Origin: VXNE01 sp965217825
GTDB taxonomy: Bacteria > Pseudomonadota > Gammaproteobacteria > Pseudomonadales > Azotimanducaceae
Direction: 5' to 3'
Assembly: GCA_965217825.1 (NCBI GenBank)
Contig: OZ244571.1
Coordinates: forward strand, 496,001 to 560,000
DNA: 64,000 nt
The position numbers and the translations under genes are program-made. The notes beneath the pieces were generated by a model. The model had not been told where the DNA came from and did not search any database. It saw only the letters and a list, made by a program, of their open reading frames with translations. Below are positions 27,144 to 37,259 of the stretch, piece by piece. Numbering within the stretch: the stretch's first letter is position 1; each line of letters begins with the position of its first letter.

Positions 27144-28451
27144 ATGCTATTTGACCGCCCGCAGGCGGGGTCGCGCGCCGTTCTGCTGGATCTGCGTCTC
27201 AAATCCTTCGACAGAAGCACCGGGCCGGCCACCGAAGAGCTGACGCAACTGGTGCGATCCGGCGAGGTCGAGCCCGTCGCGCTCATTCACGCGCGGCGGG
27301 ATCAGCCCCACCCGAAGTGGTTCATCGGCAGCGGGAAGGTGGAAGAGGTGGCGGCAGCAATGCACGCTGAGACCGCAGACCTCCTGATCGTCAACCAGGA
27401 ACTGACGCCAGCCCAACAACGCAACCTGGAACAGCGGCTGGAGCGCCGGGTCATAACCCGCACGGAACTCATCCTGCAGATATTCGCGGCCCGCGCCCAG
27501 ACCCGCGAGGGCCAGTTGCAGGTCGAACTCGCGCAACTCAGCCACATGCAGACACGCATGGCGCGGGGCTGGGCCCACCTGGACCGCCAACGCGGCGGGG
27601 TCGCCATGCGCGGCGCCGGCGAGAAACAGATCGAGTTGGATGCACGCATCATCCACGACCGTATCCGGCGCGTCCGCGCGCGCCTGGAAGGGGTCCACAA
27701 GCAGCGCCAGCGGAGTCGGCGACGCAGGGCCAGAACCGGCGTCCCCACCGTCGCGCTGGTGGGCTATACCAATGCCGGCAAGTCGACCTTGTTCAACGCC
27801 CTGACGGACGCCCGCGCCACCGTTGCCGACCAGCTATTCGTCACCCTGGATCCGCTCATGCGCCGCACTGATATCGATGGTGTCGGCAAGGTGGTGATGG
27901 CGGACACGGTGGGTTTCATTCGCGATCTTCCGCACAGCCTCGTCGAGGCATTCAAGGCCACCCTCGAGCAGGTCGCCGAAGCGGACCTGCTGCTTCACGT
28001 GGTCGACGCCGCCGCGCCCGACGCGGAGGACCTCGCCCGCCAGGTGGACGCCGTGCTGGAAGAAATCGGTGCCGACAATGTTCCGACCATCAAGGTTCTC
28101 AACAAGGCGGACCTGATGGGCGGTCCGCCAGTGCTCGAAGATTCCCGCAACGGCGAACTGGCCCGAGTTGTCGTCAGCGCCCGGGATGGGACTGGCCTGC
28201 CCACTTTGAGAAAGGCGCTCGGACGCGCTCTCGGCGTCACCGCCCGACCGGTAACGGTCCTTCTCAATTCCGGGTCGGGCAAACTCCGAGCACGCCTGTA
28301 CGCGCTGGGGGCGGTGCAGGCGGAGACAGTGCGGGAAGACGGCACACTCGCCTTGCGGGTCCGGCTCGACCGGGCCGAAACAGCCAGGCTTCTGGGAAGC
28401 CATGCCGTCGCACACCGAGTGGATTCCTGTCGCGTCACCCGCATGGAATAG
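27144..28451 (+). CDS. hflX: Ribosome-splitting GTPase HflX
   Basis: 435 residues. The N-terminal HflX domain (LIVNQELTPAQQRNLEQRL, ELAQLSHMQTRM, GAGEKQIELDARI) precedes the G domain with GYTNAGKSTLFNAL (G1), DTVGFIRDLP (G3) and LNKAD (G4). It dissociates stalled 70S ribosomes, notably after heat stress. The most plausible start is the ATG at 27144. Confidence 0.94.
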   Translation: MLFDRPQAGSRAVLLDLRLKSFDRSTGPATEELTQLVRSGEVEPVALIHARRDQPHPKWFIGSGKVEEVAAAMHAETADLLIVNQELTPAQQRNLEQRLERRVITRTELILQIFAARAQTREGQLQVELAQLSHMQTRMARGWAHLDRQRGGVAMRGAGEKQIELDARIIHDRIRRVRARLEGVHKQRQRSRRRRARTGVPTVALVGYTNAGKSTLFNALTDARATVADQLFVTLDPLMRRTDIDGVGKVVMADTVGFIRDLPHSLVEAFKATLEQVAEADLLLHVVDAAAPDAEDLARQVDAVLEEIGADNVPTIKVLNKADLMGGPPVLEDSRNGELARVVVSARDGTGLPTLRKALGRALGVTARPVTVLLNSGSGKLRARLYALGAVQAETVREDGTLALRVRLDRAETARLLGSHAVAHRVDSCRVTRME

Positions 28452-28506
28452 CATGGAAGCCCACGGAGAGGCCAAGCGCCACAGGGTCGAAGGCCGAGGG
28501 ATGTTG

Positions 28507-28535
28507 TTGCAGGGAGCGATGGTCACCCATAGAAT
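28507..28535 (+). promoter_or_regulatory. Candidate promoter upstream of hflK
   Basis: TTGCAG at 28507-28512, a 17-bp spacer, and TAGAAT at 28530-28535 (five of six bases of the consensus -10). It lies 42 bp before the hflK start in the 125-bp gap after hflX. The -35 is weak, so this is a suggestion only. Confidence 0.3.
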
Positions 28536-28576
28536 CGCATTGATGCCCTGAATCAGTGGCGGAGATTTCAATACCC

Positions 28577-29695
28577 ATGGCGTGGAACGAACCAGGCGGC
28601 GGCGGACCAAGAGACCCTTGGGGCGGCCGAGGCGGCGATCAGGGTCCCCCGGACCTCGATGAATCGCTGCGCAAGCTGCAATCCCAACTCTCCGGCATAT
28701 TCGGACGCCGCGGAGGGGGCGGTGGCGGCATCAACCTCAAGGTGTACGGCGGCGTACTCGCGGCGCTGATCGTCGGCTATGGCCTTTGGGGCATATACAC
28801 ACTCGATCTACAGGAGCGTGGCGTAGTGTTCCGCTTCGGCAAGGCGCAAGACGAGGTAAAGCTCCCCGGCCTGCACTGGAACCCGCCGATCATAGACCGC
28901 GTGAGCAAGGTGGTCGCCACCCGCGCCAATGAAAAACGCCACTCTGCGCTAATGCTGACCGAGGACGAGAATATTGTCGAAATCGGTATGACGGTCCAGT
29001 ACGTTATCGGCGACCCCATATCGTATCTCGTTCAGGTGAATGACCCGCAAGCTAGCGTCGATCATGCGATGGAGAGCGCACTGCGGCATGTCGTCGGCAG
29101 TTCTACGATGGACAACGTCATTACCGAGGGCCGCGCCGCGCTGGGCAGTGAAGTGCAGGAGCGCCTGCAGAGCTATTTGAACGTCTACCAGACCGGCATC
29201 CAGGTGTTGACGGTGAACATCGACCAGAGCGGGCCCCCGGACCAGGTGCAGGAGGCGTTCGACGACGTGCAGAAGGCCAAGGAGGACGAAGCGCGCTACG
29301 TCAACGAAGCGAACGCCTATTCCGAAAAGGTCGTCCCCGAAGCGCGGGGGGCGGCGCAAAGGCAGCTTGAAGAGGCGAATGCCTACCGCGACCGAGTGCT
29401 GGCAAGGGCGGACGGCGAAGCCCAGCGCTTTACGAAGTTGCTCGAAGAGTACCACCAGGCGGAGGAAGTCACCCGCGACCGCCTGTACATCGATGCCATC
29501 CAGTCGGTCTTGAGCCAGAGTTCAAAGGTGATGGTGGATATCGAGGGGGGCAACAACCTGCTGTATCTGCCGCTTGATCGCCTCATGCAGAGCGGCGGCG
29601 GCACGGGCGGGAGCGTCTCGGTTTCTGAACTGCGCCGACTGGTCGACGAAGTGGTGAGCGAAAGACTCCCCGCGACTCGTCGTGACTCCCGTTGA
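28577..29695 (+). CDS. hflK: HflK, membrane subunit of the FtsH-regulating HflKC complex
   Basis: About 372 residues from the ATG at 28577 (MAWNEPGGGGPRDPWGG, the usual Gly-rich start). A transmembrane helix at about residues 55-75 (YGGVLAALIVGYGLWGIYTL), then the band-7/SPFH domain starting ERGVVFRFGKAQDEVKLPGLHWNPP, and a coiled coil (EEANAYRDRVLARADGEAQR). HflK and HflC form the periplasmic cage around FtsH. Upstream partner of hflC; the gap between them is ~49 bp. Confidence 0.94.
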   Translation: MAWNEPGGGGPRDPWGGRGGDQGPPDLDESLRKLQSQLSGIFGRRGGGGGGINLKVYGGVLAALIVGYGLWGIYTLDLQERGVVFRFGKAQDEVKLPGLHWNPPIIDRVSKVVATRANEKRHSALMLTEDENIVEIGMTVQYVIGDPISYLVQVNDPQASVDHAMESALRHVVGSSTMDNVITEGRAALGSEVQERLQSYLNVYQTGIQVLTVNIDQSGPPDQVQEAFDDVQKAKEDEARYVNEANAYSEKVVPEARGAAQRQLEEANAYRDRVLARADGEAQRFTKLLEEYHQAEEVTRDRLYIDAIQSVLSQSSKVMVDIEGGNNLLYLPLDRLMQSGGGTGGSVSVSELRRLVDEVVSERLPATRRDSR

Positions 29696-29744
29696 ACAAG
29701 TTGGGAGAAGGGGAAATGAAGGCAAGCACCAAGAGGGCAGAGCG

Positions 29745-30620
29745 ATGATGTCCATTCGCAACATTCTGATAGCCGTCCTCGTCGTCGTGGCCGTGTTGCT
29801 GATCGCCGACGGCGTCTTCACCGTACACGAGACCCAACGCGCCCTGGTGCTACGCTTCGGTGCGATAACCAAGGTCGATCTGGGCCCGGGCCTGCACTGG
29901 AAGCTGCCCATCGCCGATGACGCCAAGAGGTTCGACGGCCGCATCCAGACGCTGGACTCGCCGCCCGAACGCTATTTCACGCTGGAGAAGAAACCGCTCA
30001 TCGTGGACTCGTTCGTCAAGTGGCGCGTGGGTGACGTCCAGACTTACTACGAGACAACGTCTGGCGGTGACGAGGAGCGCGCGCGGACCCTGTTGTTACA
30101 GCGCGTGAACGAAGGCTTGCGCAACCAGATCAGCCGCCGGGACATGCACGAGGTCATTTCCGGGGAGCGCGATCAACTGATGGCGGATTTGACGCAGCAG
30201 TTGAACAACGAGATGCGCCGCGAAGTCGGCGTCGAAGTGATTGACGTGCGCGTGAAGCAAATAGACCTCCCGCCCGAAGTCTCCTCTGCCGTCTACGAAC
30301 GCATGAACTCCGAACGCGAGATCGAAGCGCAGCAACACCGCGCGACCGGTCGCGAACTCGACCTCGGCATCCGCGCGGACGCGGACCGCCAAGTCGTCGT
30401 CATCGACGCCGAAGCGTACCGCGAAGCCGAGCTGTTGCGCGGCGACGGCGATGCCGGCGCGGCCGCCACCTACGCGGCAGCCTACGGCGCCGATCCGGAG
30501 TTCTACGAGTTCTACCGGAGCATCAACGCCTATGTGGCTGTATTTGGCGACAAGGGCGACATGCTGATCCTGGATCCCAACAGCGACTTCTTCAAGTACT
30601 TGAAGACCGGAGACGGGTAG
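29745..30620 (+). CDS. hflC: HflC, membrane subunit of the FtsH-regulating HflKC complex
   Basis: 291 residues from the ATG at 29745 (29748 is equally possible; GAGGG lies upstream). Signal-anchor IRNILIAVLVVVAVLLIADG, then SPFH domain QRALVLRFGAITKVDLGPGL, and the conserved C terminus FYRSINAYVAVFGDKGDMLI. Partner of HflK. Ends 81 bp before purA; the hisZ-like gene present here in some gammaproteobacteria is absent. Confidence 0.94.
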   Translation: MMSIRNILIAVLVVVAVLLIADGVFTVHETQRALVLRFGAITKVDLGPGLHWKLPIADDAKRFDGRIQTLDSPPERYFTLEKKPLIVDSFVKWRVGDVQTYYETTSGGDEERARTLLLQRVNEGLRNQISRRDMHEVISGERDQLMADLTQQLNNEMRREVGVEVIDVRVKQIDLPPEVSSAVYERMNSEREIEAQQHRATGRELDLGIRADADRQVVVIDAEAYREAELLRGDGDAGAAATYAAAYGADPEFYEFYRSINAYVAVFGDKGDMLILDPNSDFFKYLKTGDG

Positions 30621-30662
30621 CGCGCCAAAACACGCGCGTGGGGTCTTGAACGCCCCATCCGC

Positions 30663-30679
30663 CCGCGCGACACGCGCGG
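30663..30679. other. GC hairpin between hflC and purA
   Basis: CCGCGCG-ACA-CGCGCGG, a perfect 7-bp stem with a 3-base loop, 22 bases upstream of the purA start. It lacks a following T-run, so it is not a standard terminator. It could slow transcription or affect purA translation. No further support. Confidence 0.35.
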
Positions 30680-30701
30680 TTAACCTGAGAGAGAGACTGT
30701 A

Positions 30702-31981
<1,280 letters not shown>

Positions 31982-31985
<4 letters not shown>

Positions 31986-32176
31986 TCGACTCCAGGCTGC
32001 TTGAAATCCTCATCTGTCCGGTCAGCCGCGGACTCCTCGTCTACCGCCGCGACCTGAATGAACTATGGTGTCGGCAGAGCGGTCTGGCGTATCCGGTTCG
32101 CGACGGCATCCCGGTGATGCTCGAAAACGAGGCGCGGGCGCTGACAGACGAGGAACGCGCCTCGATGGCCAAATGA
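31982..32176 (+). CDS. Trm112/YcaR-like small protein
   Basis: 64 residues: LLEILICPVSRGLLVYRRDL, then ELWCRQSGLAYPVRDGIPVM, then LENEARALT. This is the Trm112/YcaR (DUF343) fold. The usual CPxCxG zinc knuckle is reduced to CPVSRG, and one more cysteine remains in WCRQ. Many bacterial members have likewise lost zinc ligands. Starts inside the purA stop (ATGA), so expression is coupled. Role in bacteria unclear. Confidence 0.82.
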
Positions 32177-32308
32177 GGGAGCCCTCGGGCTCGGCGCGCC
32201 ATCAAGCGCGGGGAAGTTTGGTGGCGTTTGGCATAGAATCGGGCAAGGTCAGGCGGCAAATGGACGCAGAAACGTAGGCGAATCGCTTAAGTCAGGCGAC
32301 GACATTCG

Positions 32309-33283
32309 ATGAGAAAGATGGAACAGGCGGCAAAGCACACATCCGGGCTCGTGTTGGTCACGGACATGCCCGACATTGCCAGCCGGGAATTGCACAACCC
32401 CGAGGAAACCCTCGACTGGGTTGGCATGAGCGATGTACACCAACCCTTGCGCATTCGCGATGACGGAAACGTGCGGGAAGTGCAGGCGCGGGTGCAGATC
32501 TACGTCGATCTGGCCGACCCGCAGGCAAAGGGCATCCACATGTCCCGCCTGTACCTGATCCTCGACGAGCACTCCGAAACGCGAGCCTTAAGCGTCGCCG
32601 GATTGAAGCTCCTGCTCGCGTCGCTGCTCGAATCGCACAGGGGACTGTCCAGCCGCGCCTTCGTCCAGTTCGACTTCGACTACTACCTGCGCCGCCAGGC
32701 GCTCGTGACGGAGAACTCCGGCTGGAACGCCTATCCCGTGTCCATCAAGGGCACCCATATCGATGGCGAAACGCACCTGGAGCTTTCGGTGGGCGTGCAC
32801 TATTCCAGCACCTGCCCATGCTCCGCCGCGCTCTCGCGGCAACTCGTTCAACAACAGTTCGATCACGACTTCGGCAGTACCGGAGAAGTAGATGCCGCAA
32901 CGGTCAGAGCATGGCTCGGCTCCGAAGAAGGCTTCGTGGCGACGCCCCATGCGCAGCGCAGCATCGCCCGCGTGCTGGTCAAGTTCGACGACAGGTTGGA
33001 AAACTTCCCGATCACCCAATTGATCGACATCGTCGAGGAAGCTGTCCAGACGCCCGTGCAGACTGCGGTCAAACGCGAGGACGAGCAGGAATTCGCGCGG
33101 TTGAACGCCGCCAATCTCATGTTCTGCGAGGATGCGGCGCGGCGGGTCAAGACTGCCCTGGAACGCGAACGCCGCCTCGTCGATTACTGGGTGCGCGTGG
33201 AACACCACGAGAGCCTGCATCCGCACAACGCGGTGGCCGTGCTTACCAAGGGCGTCGATCGCGGCTACCTGCCGATCCCCTGA
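32309..33283 (+). CDS. folE2: GTP cyclohydrolase I type IB
   Basis: 324 residues. VHYSSTCPCSAALSRQL has the active-site cysteine region, with LNPHNAVAV-like LHPHNAVAVLTKGVDRG near the end and FNLMFCEDAAR-like NLMFCEDAARR. FolE2 makes dihydroneopterin triphosphate for folate or queuosine synthesis and can work with metals other than zinc. In many bacteria it is Zur-regulated; I see no clear Zur palindrome in the 132 bp upstream. Confidence 0.9.
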   Translation: MRKMEQAAKHTSGLVLVTDMPDIASRELHNPEETLDWVGMSDVHQPLRIRDDGNVREVQARVQIYVDLADPQAKGIHMSRLYLILDEHSETRALSVAGLKLLLASLLESHRGLSSRAFVQFDFDYYLRRQALVTENSGWNAYPVSIKGTHIDGETHLELSVGVHYSSTCPCSAALSRQLVQQQFDHDFGSTGEVDAATVRAWLGSEEGFVATPHAQRSIARVLVKFDDRLENFPITQLIDIVEEAVQTPVQTAVKREDEQEFARLNAANLMFCEDAARRVKTALERERRLVDYWVRVEHHESLHPHNAVAVLTKGVDRGYLPIP

Positions 33284-33377
33284 TCGCGACCGATATCACC
33301 GATCTGCAAGCAGCGTGTGGCGTCCAGCCTGGACTGTTCAATCAAGCGGGCGTTGCGCGTAGCGTACGGCGCAACAA

Positions 33378-33464
33378 TGGTGCCGAGGAGAGGACTTGAA
33401 CCTCCACGGGGTTACCCCCACTAGCACCTGAAGCTAGCGTGTCTACCAATTTCACCACCTCGGC
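33378..33464 (-). tRNA. tRNA-Leu (anticodon CAG)
   Basis: On the minus strand the 87-base gene starts GCCGAGGTGG and ends CCTCGGCACCA with CCA encoded. Acceptor stem GCCGAGG/CCTCGGC is perfect. The D arm reads TGGTAGACAC. The anticodon loop TTCAGGT, in stem CTAGC/GCTAG, gives CAG. A long variable arm (GGGGGTAACCCC-like) marks a class II leucine tRNA, and the T arm is GGTTCAAGTCC. Confidence 0.95.
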
Positions 33465-33556
33465 CAAGAAGCGGCCCATTCGCACTGCGTGGTCGAGTGC
33501 GCCTGGAGCTGGAAACGGGGCGCGCACTGTACCCATCGTCTCAAGGAGTTGTCAAT

Positions 33557-35752
33557 TTGCGACGTCGTAGCCGAAGCAGGGATGTCCGCGAACCGCAACT
33601 GTTCGCGAGCGATGTCCGAGACGCCCTGAAATCTCTCGGCTCTCCTCAATGGAACGACCTGGTGCGGCACTTTCGCCTCTCGAAGGGGGCCGGGACGCAT
33701 CGGCTGCGGCGCCTGTTGCGGGGACTAGAACACCTGGGCGAGGTCGCGCGGTCGGCAGATGGAGGTTATACGCTGGCCGACGCGCCCGAAGTGGCGAGGG
33801 TCGTCGAGTCCTTTGGCAAGCTGGTCGTCGAAGGTTCCGGCGCCGAGTTGCCGCGTGGGTCGAATGTCCGTCACGGCGACCGAATCGAACTCCCGACCAA
33901 CCGCCAACGCGGTTGGGGCGGACAACGCGATGGCGCTCCGCGCGTGGTCGAGCCTTCCTCCGAACCTCTCATCGGGTGTGTCGTGGAGGGCCATCGGCAC
34001 CGCTTCGTCGAGTCCCTTGACCCAACGGTCAGGGGACGCATCGAAATCGAGGACGACGACAGGCGCGCGCGCGACGGAGACATCGTTGAAGTGACGCTAT
34101 TGTGGCAGGACCGAGGGCGCTACAGCGGCCGCATCCTCTCCGTGTTGCGCGCAAGAAACGAAGCCGACCGGGCGGCTGGGGCCTTGCTTCGCAGCTACCG
34201 GGTGCCGGTCGACTGGCCGGATGCTCTCGATGTCCGCGCGCCCCGGAGCGTGACGGCGAGCGATACGGTCGGTCGCCGGGATCTCACCGCCCTGCCGTTG
34301 GTCACCATCGACGGCCCGGATGCGCGCGACTTCGATGATGCCGTATACGCGGAGCGGAGCCAGGGCGGCTGGCGACTGGTAGTGGCGATCGCCGATGTCG
34401 CGCACTACGTAAAGCCCGGTTCTCCGCTCGACATCGAAGCGCAGCGGCGGGGCAATTCACTGTACCTGCCGGACCGCGTCATCCCAATGCTGCCGGAGTC
34501 TCTCTCCAACGGTATCTGTTCGCTGGTCCCGCGCGAAAGACGCCTTGCACTGGTTTGCGACATGCAGATATCGGCGGCGGGAAAAGTGTCGTCCCATGCA
34601 TTCCATGAGGCCGTCATTCGGTCGCACGCCAGGCTGACATACGCGGAAGCGGCGGCCAAGCCGCCTCAGTTAGCCGCGTTGTTCGAGGTGCATGCGGCGT
34701 TACAGGCACAACGCTCGGAACGGGGCACGCTTGAATTCGACAGCCGCGAGCCACTACTGACCCTCGAGGACGGCCGCGTCACGTCCGTAGCGTTGGCGGA
34801 GCGCAACGCGGCGCACGGCATGATCGAAGAGGCGATGATCGCGGCGAACGTGTGCGCGGCGAGGCATGTCGATCAACCGCTCTATCGCGTTCACGAAGCG
34901 CCGCACGGGGAGAAGCTGGACCAGCTCGTCACCGCCCTTGCATTCGCGGGCATACGGCTCTCGGCGGGAGATACCACGCCCAAGGCCTTGCGCGCCATCA
35001 TGGCCCGCGCGCTTGGGCAAAGTCCCCGACTTCCGTGGAACAAACGTGTCCCGGGAGCGCCAGCGACCGGGGACGGTTGTTCCATGGTCGACGAGTTGGG
35101 CCGGGCCGGAGCCCTCAGCCGGGGAGCGCGAGGGGAAGCCCCTCGCAAAAGAGAATCCGAAGCCGAAGGCGCCGGCTGTGGGGCACTCGCATGGCTGCTC
35201 GAAATCCTTTTGCTGCGGTCGCTGCCGCAGGCCCGATACGACCCGCGCAATGTCGGGCACTTCGGTCTCGCTCTGCCGCAGTATGCGCACTTTACCTCCC
35301 CGATCCGGCGTTACGCCGATCTCACCTTGCATCGCATGATCAAGTCGGACGGAGCAACCCCCTCGGCAGAGTGGCTCACGCAAACCGGGGCACACATTTC
35401 CATGACGGAACGGCGAGCCGACGATGTCGCCCGCGCGGTGTCCGACTGGCTGCAGTGCGACTACATCAAGGACCGCACGGGAGAACGGTTTTCGGGCGTC
35501 GTTGTCGGCGTGACCGAATTCGGGCTGTTCGTACGGCTCGCCGAAGTGTTCGTCCAGGGACTGGTTCACGTCTCGAACATCGGCCGCGATTACTATCGCT
35601 TTGTGCCGGAGTCGATGGCGCTGGTGGGTGAGTCCTCGGGCCAGCGCTTCACCCTCGGCGACGAGCTCGATGTCGTGCTGGAAGATGTTTCGGTCGAGAC
35701 GCGCCGCGTCGACCTCGTCCCGGCGCGGCGCCCAGGCGCACGCGGTCGATGA
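33557..35752 (+). CDS. rnr: Ribonuclease R with a repeat-derived insertion
   Basis: About 731 residues from a TTG at 33557, with AAGGAG eight bases upstream (33543-33548). RNB catalytic domain: TIDGPDARDFDDAVY (the magnesium-binding aspartates), RRGNSLYLPDRVIPMLPE, GHFGLALPQYAHFTSPIRRY. A C-terminal S1 domain (FSGVVVGVTEFGLFVRL) follows. N-terminal winged helix and cold-shock domains are present. Residues ~495-546 are encoded by a 156-bp repeat (35039-35194) absent from RNase R proteins elsewhere. It sits between MARALGQSPRLPW and LLEILLLRSL, and the frame is kept. Head of rnr-rlmB with a 4-bp overlap. Confidence 0.93.
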   Translation: MRRRSRSRDVREPQLFASDVRDALKSLGSPQWNDLVRHFRLSKGAGTHRLRRLLRGLEHLGEVARSADGGYTLADAPEVARVVESFGKLVVEGSGAELPRGSNVRHGDRIELPTNRQRGWGGQRDGAPRVVEPSSEPLIGCVVEGHRHRFVESLDPTVRGRIEIEDDDRRARDGDIVEVTLLWQDRGRYSGRILSVLRARNEADRAAGALLRSYRVPVDWPDALDVRAPRSVTASDTVGRRDLTALPLVTIDGPDARDFDDAVYAERSQGGWRLVVAIADVAHYVKPGSPLDIEAQRRGNSLYLPDRVIPMLPESLSNGICSLVPRERRLALVCDMQISAAGKVSSHAFHEAVIRSHARLTYAEAAAKPPQLAALFEVHAALQAQRSERGTLEFDSREPLLTLEDGRVTSVALAERNAAHGMIEEAMIAANVCAARHVDQPLYRVHEAPHGEKLDQLVTALAFAGIRLSAGDTTPKALRAIMARALGQSPRLPWNKRVPGAPATGDGCSMVDELGRAGALSRGARGEAPRKRESEAEGAGCGALAWLLEILLLRSLPQARYDPRNVGHFGLALPQYAHFTSPIRRYADLTLHRMIKSDGATPSAEWLTQTGAHISMTERRADDVARAVSDWLQCDYIKDRTGERFSGVVVGVTEFGLFVRLAEVFVQGLVHVSNIGRDYYRFVPESMALVGESSGQRFTLGDELDVVLEDVSVETRRVDLVPARRPGARGR
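35039..35194 (+). repeat. Dispersed palindromic repeat, copy D: full 156-bp insertion within rnr
   Basis: The segment is bounded by TGG at 35036-35038 and again at 35192-35194, a possible 3-bp duplication. Three modules are seen. First, an imperfect inverted repeat centred near 35060 (TGGAACAA...CCCGG against CCGGGG...TTGTTCCA). Second, the perfect hairpin GCGAGGGG-AAG-CCCCTCGC (35128-35146), shared with copy C. Third, CCGAAGCCGAAGGCGCCGG with CTGTGGGGCAC (35157-35187), shared with copies A and B. Length is a multiple of three with no stop in the rnr frame. Confidence 0.8.
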
Positions 35753-36489
35753 AGGAGCCGTCCGGCGACTGGGTCTACGGCGCACATTCCGTACGCAACG
35801 TCCTGGACGCAGCGCCGGCCCGCGTGCGCCAGGTGTGGGTAGCCGCCGGCCGGCGTTCGGACGCGCTGGCCGCATTGATCGCCCAGGCCCGGGCACTGGG
35901 GATACGCGTCGAGACCGTCGACAAGCGGATGCTTGATCGCGTCGCAGAAGGACCTCACCAGGGAGTGGCCGCGCAATGCCACGCTGTCGCTCCCGCCACC
36001 GAGGCGGAGTTGGAGCGCCGCTGGCCCGTGTTCGAAAGCCCCTTCATTCTTGTCCTGGACCAAGTCCAGGATCCGCGCAATCTCGGCGCATGCCTGCGAG
36101 CGGCCGAGGCCGCGGGGGTCGATGCCGTACTTCTGCCCAAGCGTCATGCCGCCGGTCTGACCGCGGCGGCGGTCAGAACCTCAAGCGGCGCCTTCGAGCA
36201 CCTCTTCGTCGTCTCCGTCACCAACCTTTCGCGCAGACTCGCCTGGATGAAGCAGCAAGGCGTGTGGATCATCGGCGGGCACCAGGACGCGAAAACATCC
36301 CTTCACGACCTTGAGCTGCCGACGCCGGCCGCCGTGGTGGTGGGCGGAGAGGGAAAGGGTCTGCGGCGTCTTACCATGACACAATGCGATCACTTGGTCC
36401 GCATCCCCATGGCTGGCGAGGTGTCCAGTCTGAACGTCGCGGTGGCGGCGGGCATCCTGCTGTTTGAAGTCGTGCGCGCGCGCCAGTAG
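35749..36489 (+). CDS. rlmB: 23S rRNA (guanosine-2'-O-)-methyltransferase RlmB
   Basis: 246 residues. N-terminal SpoU substrate-binding domain (GDWVYGAHSVRNVLDAAPAR), then SPOUT motifs DPRNLGACLRAAEAAGVDAV, VVGGEGKGLRRLT and IPMAGEVSSLNVAVAAGILL, which form the trefoil knot. Methylates G2251 of 23S rRNA. The start overlaps the rnr stop (ATGA), the usual rnr-rlmB pair. Confidence 0.95.
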   Translation: MKEPSGDWVYGAHSVRNVLDAAPARVRQVWVAAGRRSDALAALIAQARALGIRVETVDKRMLDRVAEGPHQGVAAQCHAVAPATEAELERRWPVFESPFILVLDQVQDPRNLGACLRAAEAAGVDAVLLPKRHAAGLTAAAVRTSSGAFEHLFVVSVTNLSRRLAWMKQQGVWIIGGHQDAKTSLHDLELPTPAAVVVGGEGKGLRRLTMTQCDHLVRIPMAGEVSSLNVAVAAGILLFEVVRARQ

Positions 36490-36557
36490 AATCCGCCTGT
36501 CCATCCTTGCCGCACGCGTTTTGGAACGCGGCGGCGAACCCGAGAGGAGGAATTGAA

Positions 36558-37013
36558 ATGCGACACTACGAAATAGTCTTCATGGTGCACCCGGACCAAT
36601 CCGAACAGGTGCGCGGAATGATGGAGCGCTACCGCACCATGATCGAACGCGGGGGCGGCGCCGTACATCGAATGGAAGACTGGGGCCGACGCCAGCTCGC
36701 CTATCCCGTTGCGAAGATCCACAAGGCGCACTACGTCCTGATGAACGTGGAAGTGAACGCCGAAACGCTCGAAGAACTCACGAGCGCGTTCCGTTTCAAC
36801 GATGCGGTGATTCGCAACCTCATGATCCGCCGCCAACACCCGATTCAGGAAACATCCAAGATCTACGAGGAAGAACTCAAGGAACAGGAAAAGGACCGTG
36901 AGCGGGAGCGCAGGCGCGAAGAAGAGGCCGCTGCTCGCGCGTTGCGCCGCGCCCGGGAGGAAGCGGACGCCGCAGCCCAGCAGGCCACCGAGCCTGCTGA
37001 GGCGGAGTCATAA
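36558..37013 (+). CDS. rpsF: 30S ribosomal protein S6
   Basis: 151 residues from the ATG at 36558, preceded by GAGGAGG. Begins MRHYEIVFMVHPDQSEQV, with RMEDWGRRQLAYPVAKIHKA and the RFNDAVIRNLMIR signature. The C-terminal ~45 residues are a charged Glu/Arg/Ala tail. Head of rpsF-rpsR-rplI. Confidence 0.97.
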   Translation: MRHYEIVFMVHPDQSEQVRGMMERYRTMIERGGGAVHRMEDWGRRQLAYPVAKIHKAHYVLMNVEVNAETLEELTSAFRFNDAVIRNLMIRRQHPIQETSKIYEEELKEQEKDRERERRREEEAAARALRRAREEADAAAQQATEPAEAES

Positions 37014-37016
37014 CCG

Positions 37017-37247
37017 ATGCCTCCCAGGAACTTTCGACGCAAACGCTATTGCCGTTTCACCGCGGAAGGTATCAAGGAGATCGACTACAAGGATCTCGAT
37101 CTTCTCGCGCCCTACATCACGGAAACCGGCAAGATCGTACCGAGCCGGATCACCGGTACCAGTGCACGCTATCAGCGGCAACTTGCGACGGCGATCAAAC
37201 GCGCCCGATATCTGGCGCTGGTCCCGTACACGGATCAGCACAAGTAG
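37017..37247 (+). CDS. rpsR: 30S ribosomal protein S18
   Basis: 76 residues: RKRYCRFTAEGIKEIDYKD, ETGKIVPSRITGTSARYQRQ, LATAIKRARYLALVPYTDQH. Complete and canonical; partner of S6 on the platform of the small subunit. Three bases after rpsF and 12 before rplI. Confidence 0.97.
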   Translation: MPPRNFRRKRYCRFTAEGIKEIDYKDLDLLAPYITETGKIVPSRITGTSARYQRQLATAIKRARYLALVPYTDQHK

Positions 37248-37259
37248 CGCAAGCAGCAA

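Noticed and set aside
34754..35896. 380-codon minus-strand frame
   Set aside because: Antisense to rnr and rlmB; composition rich in Arg/Ala/Pro with no domain.
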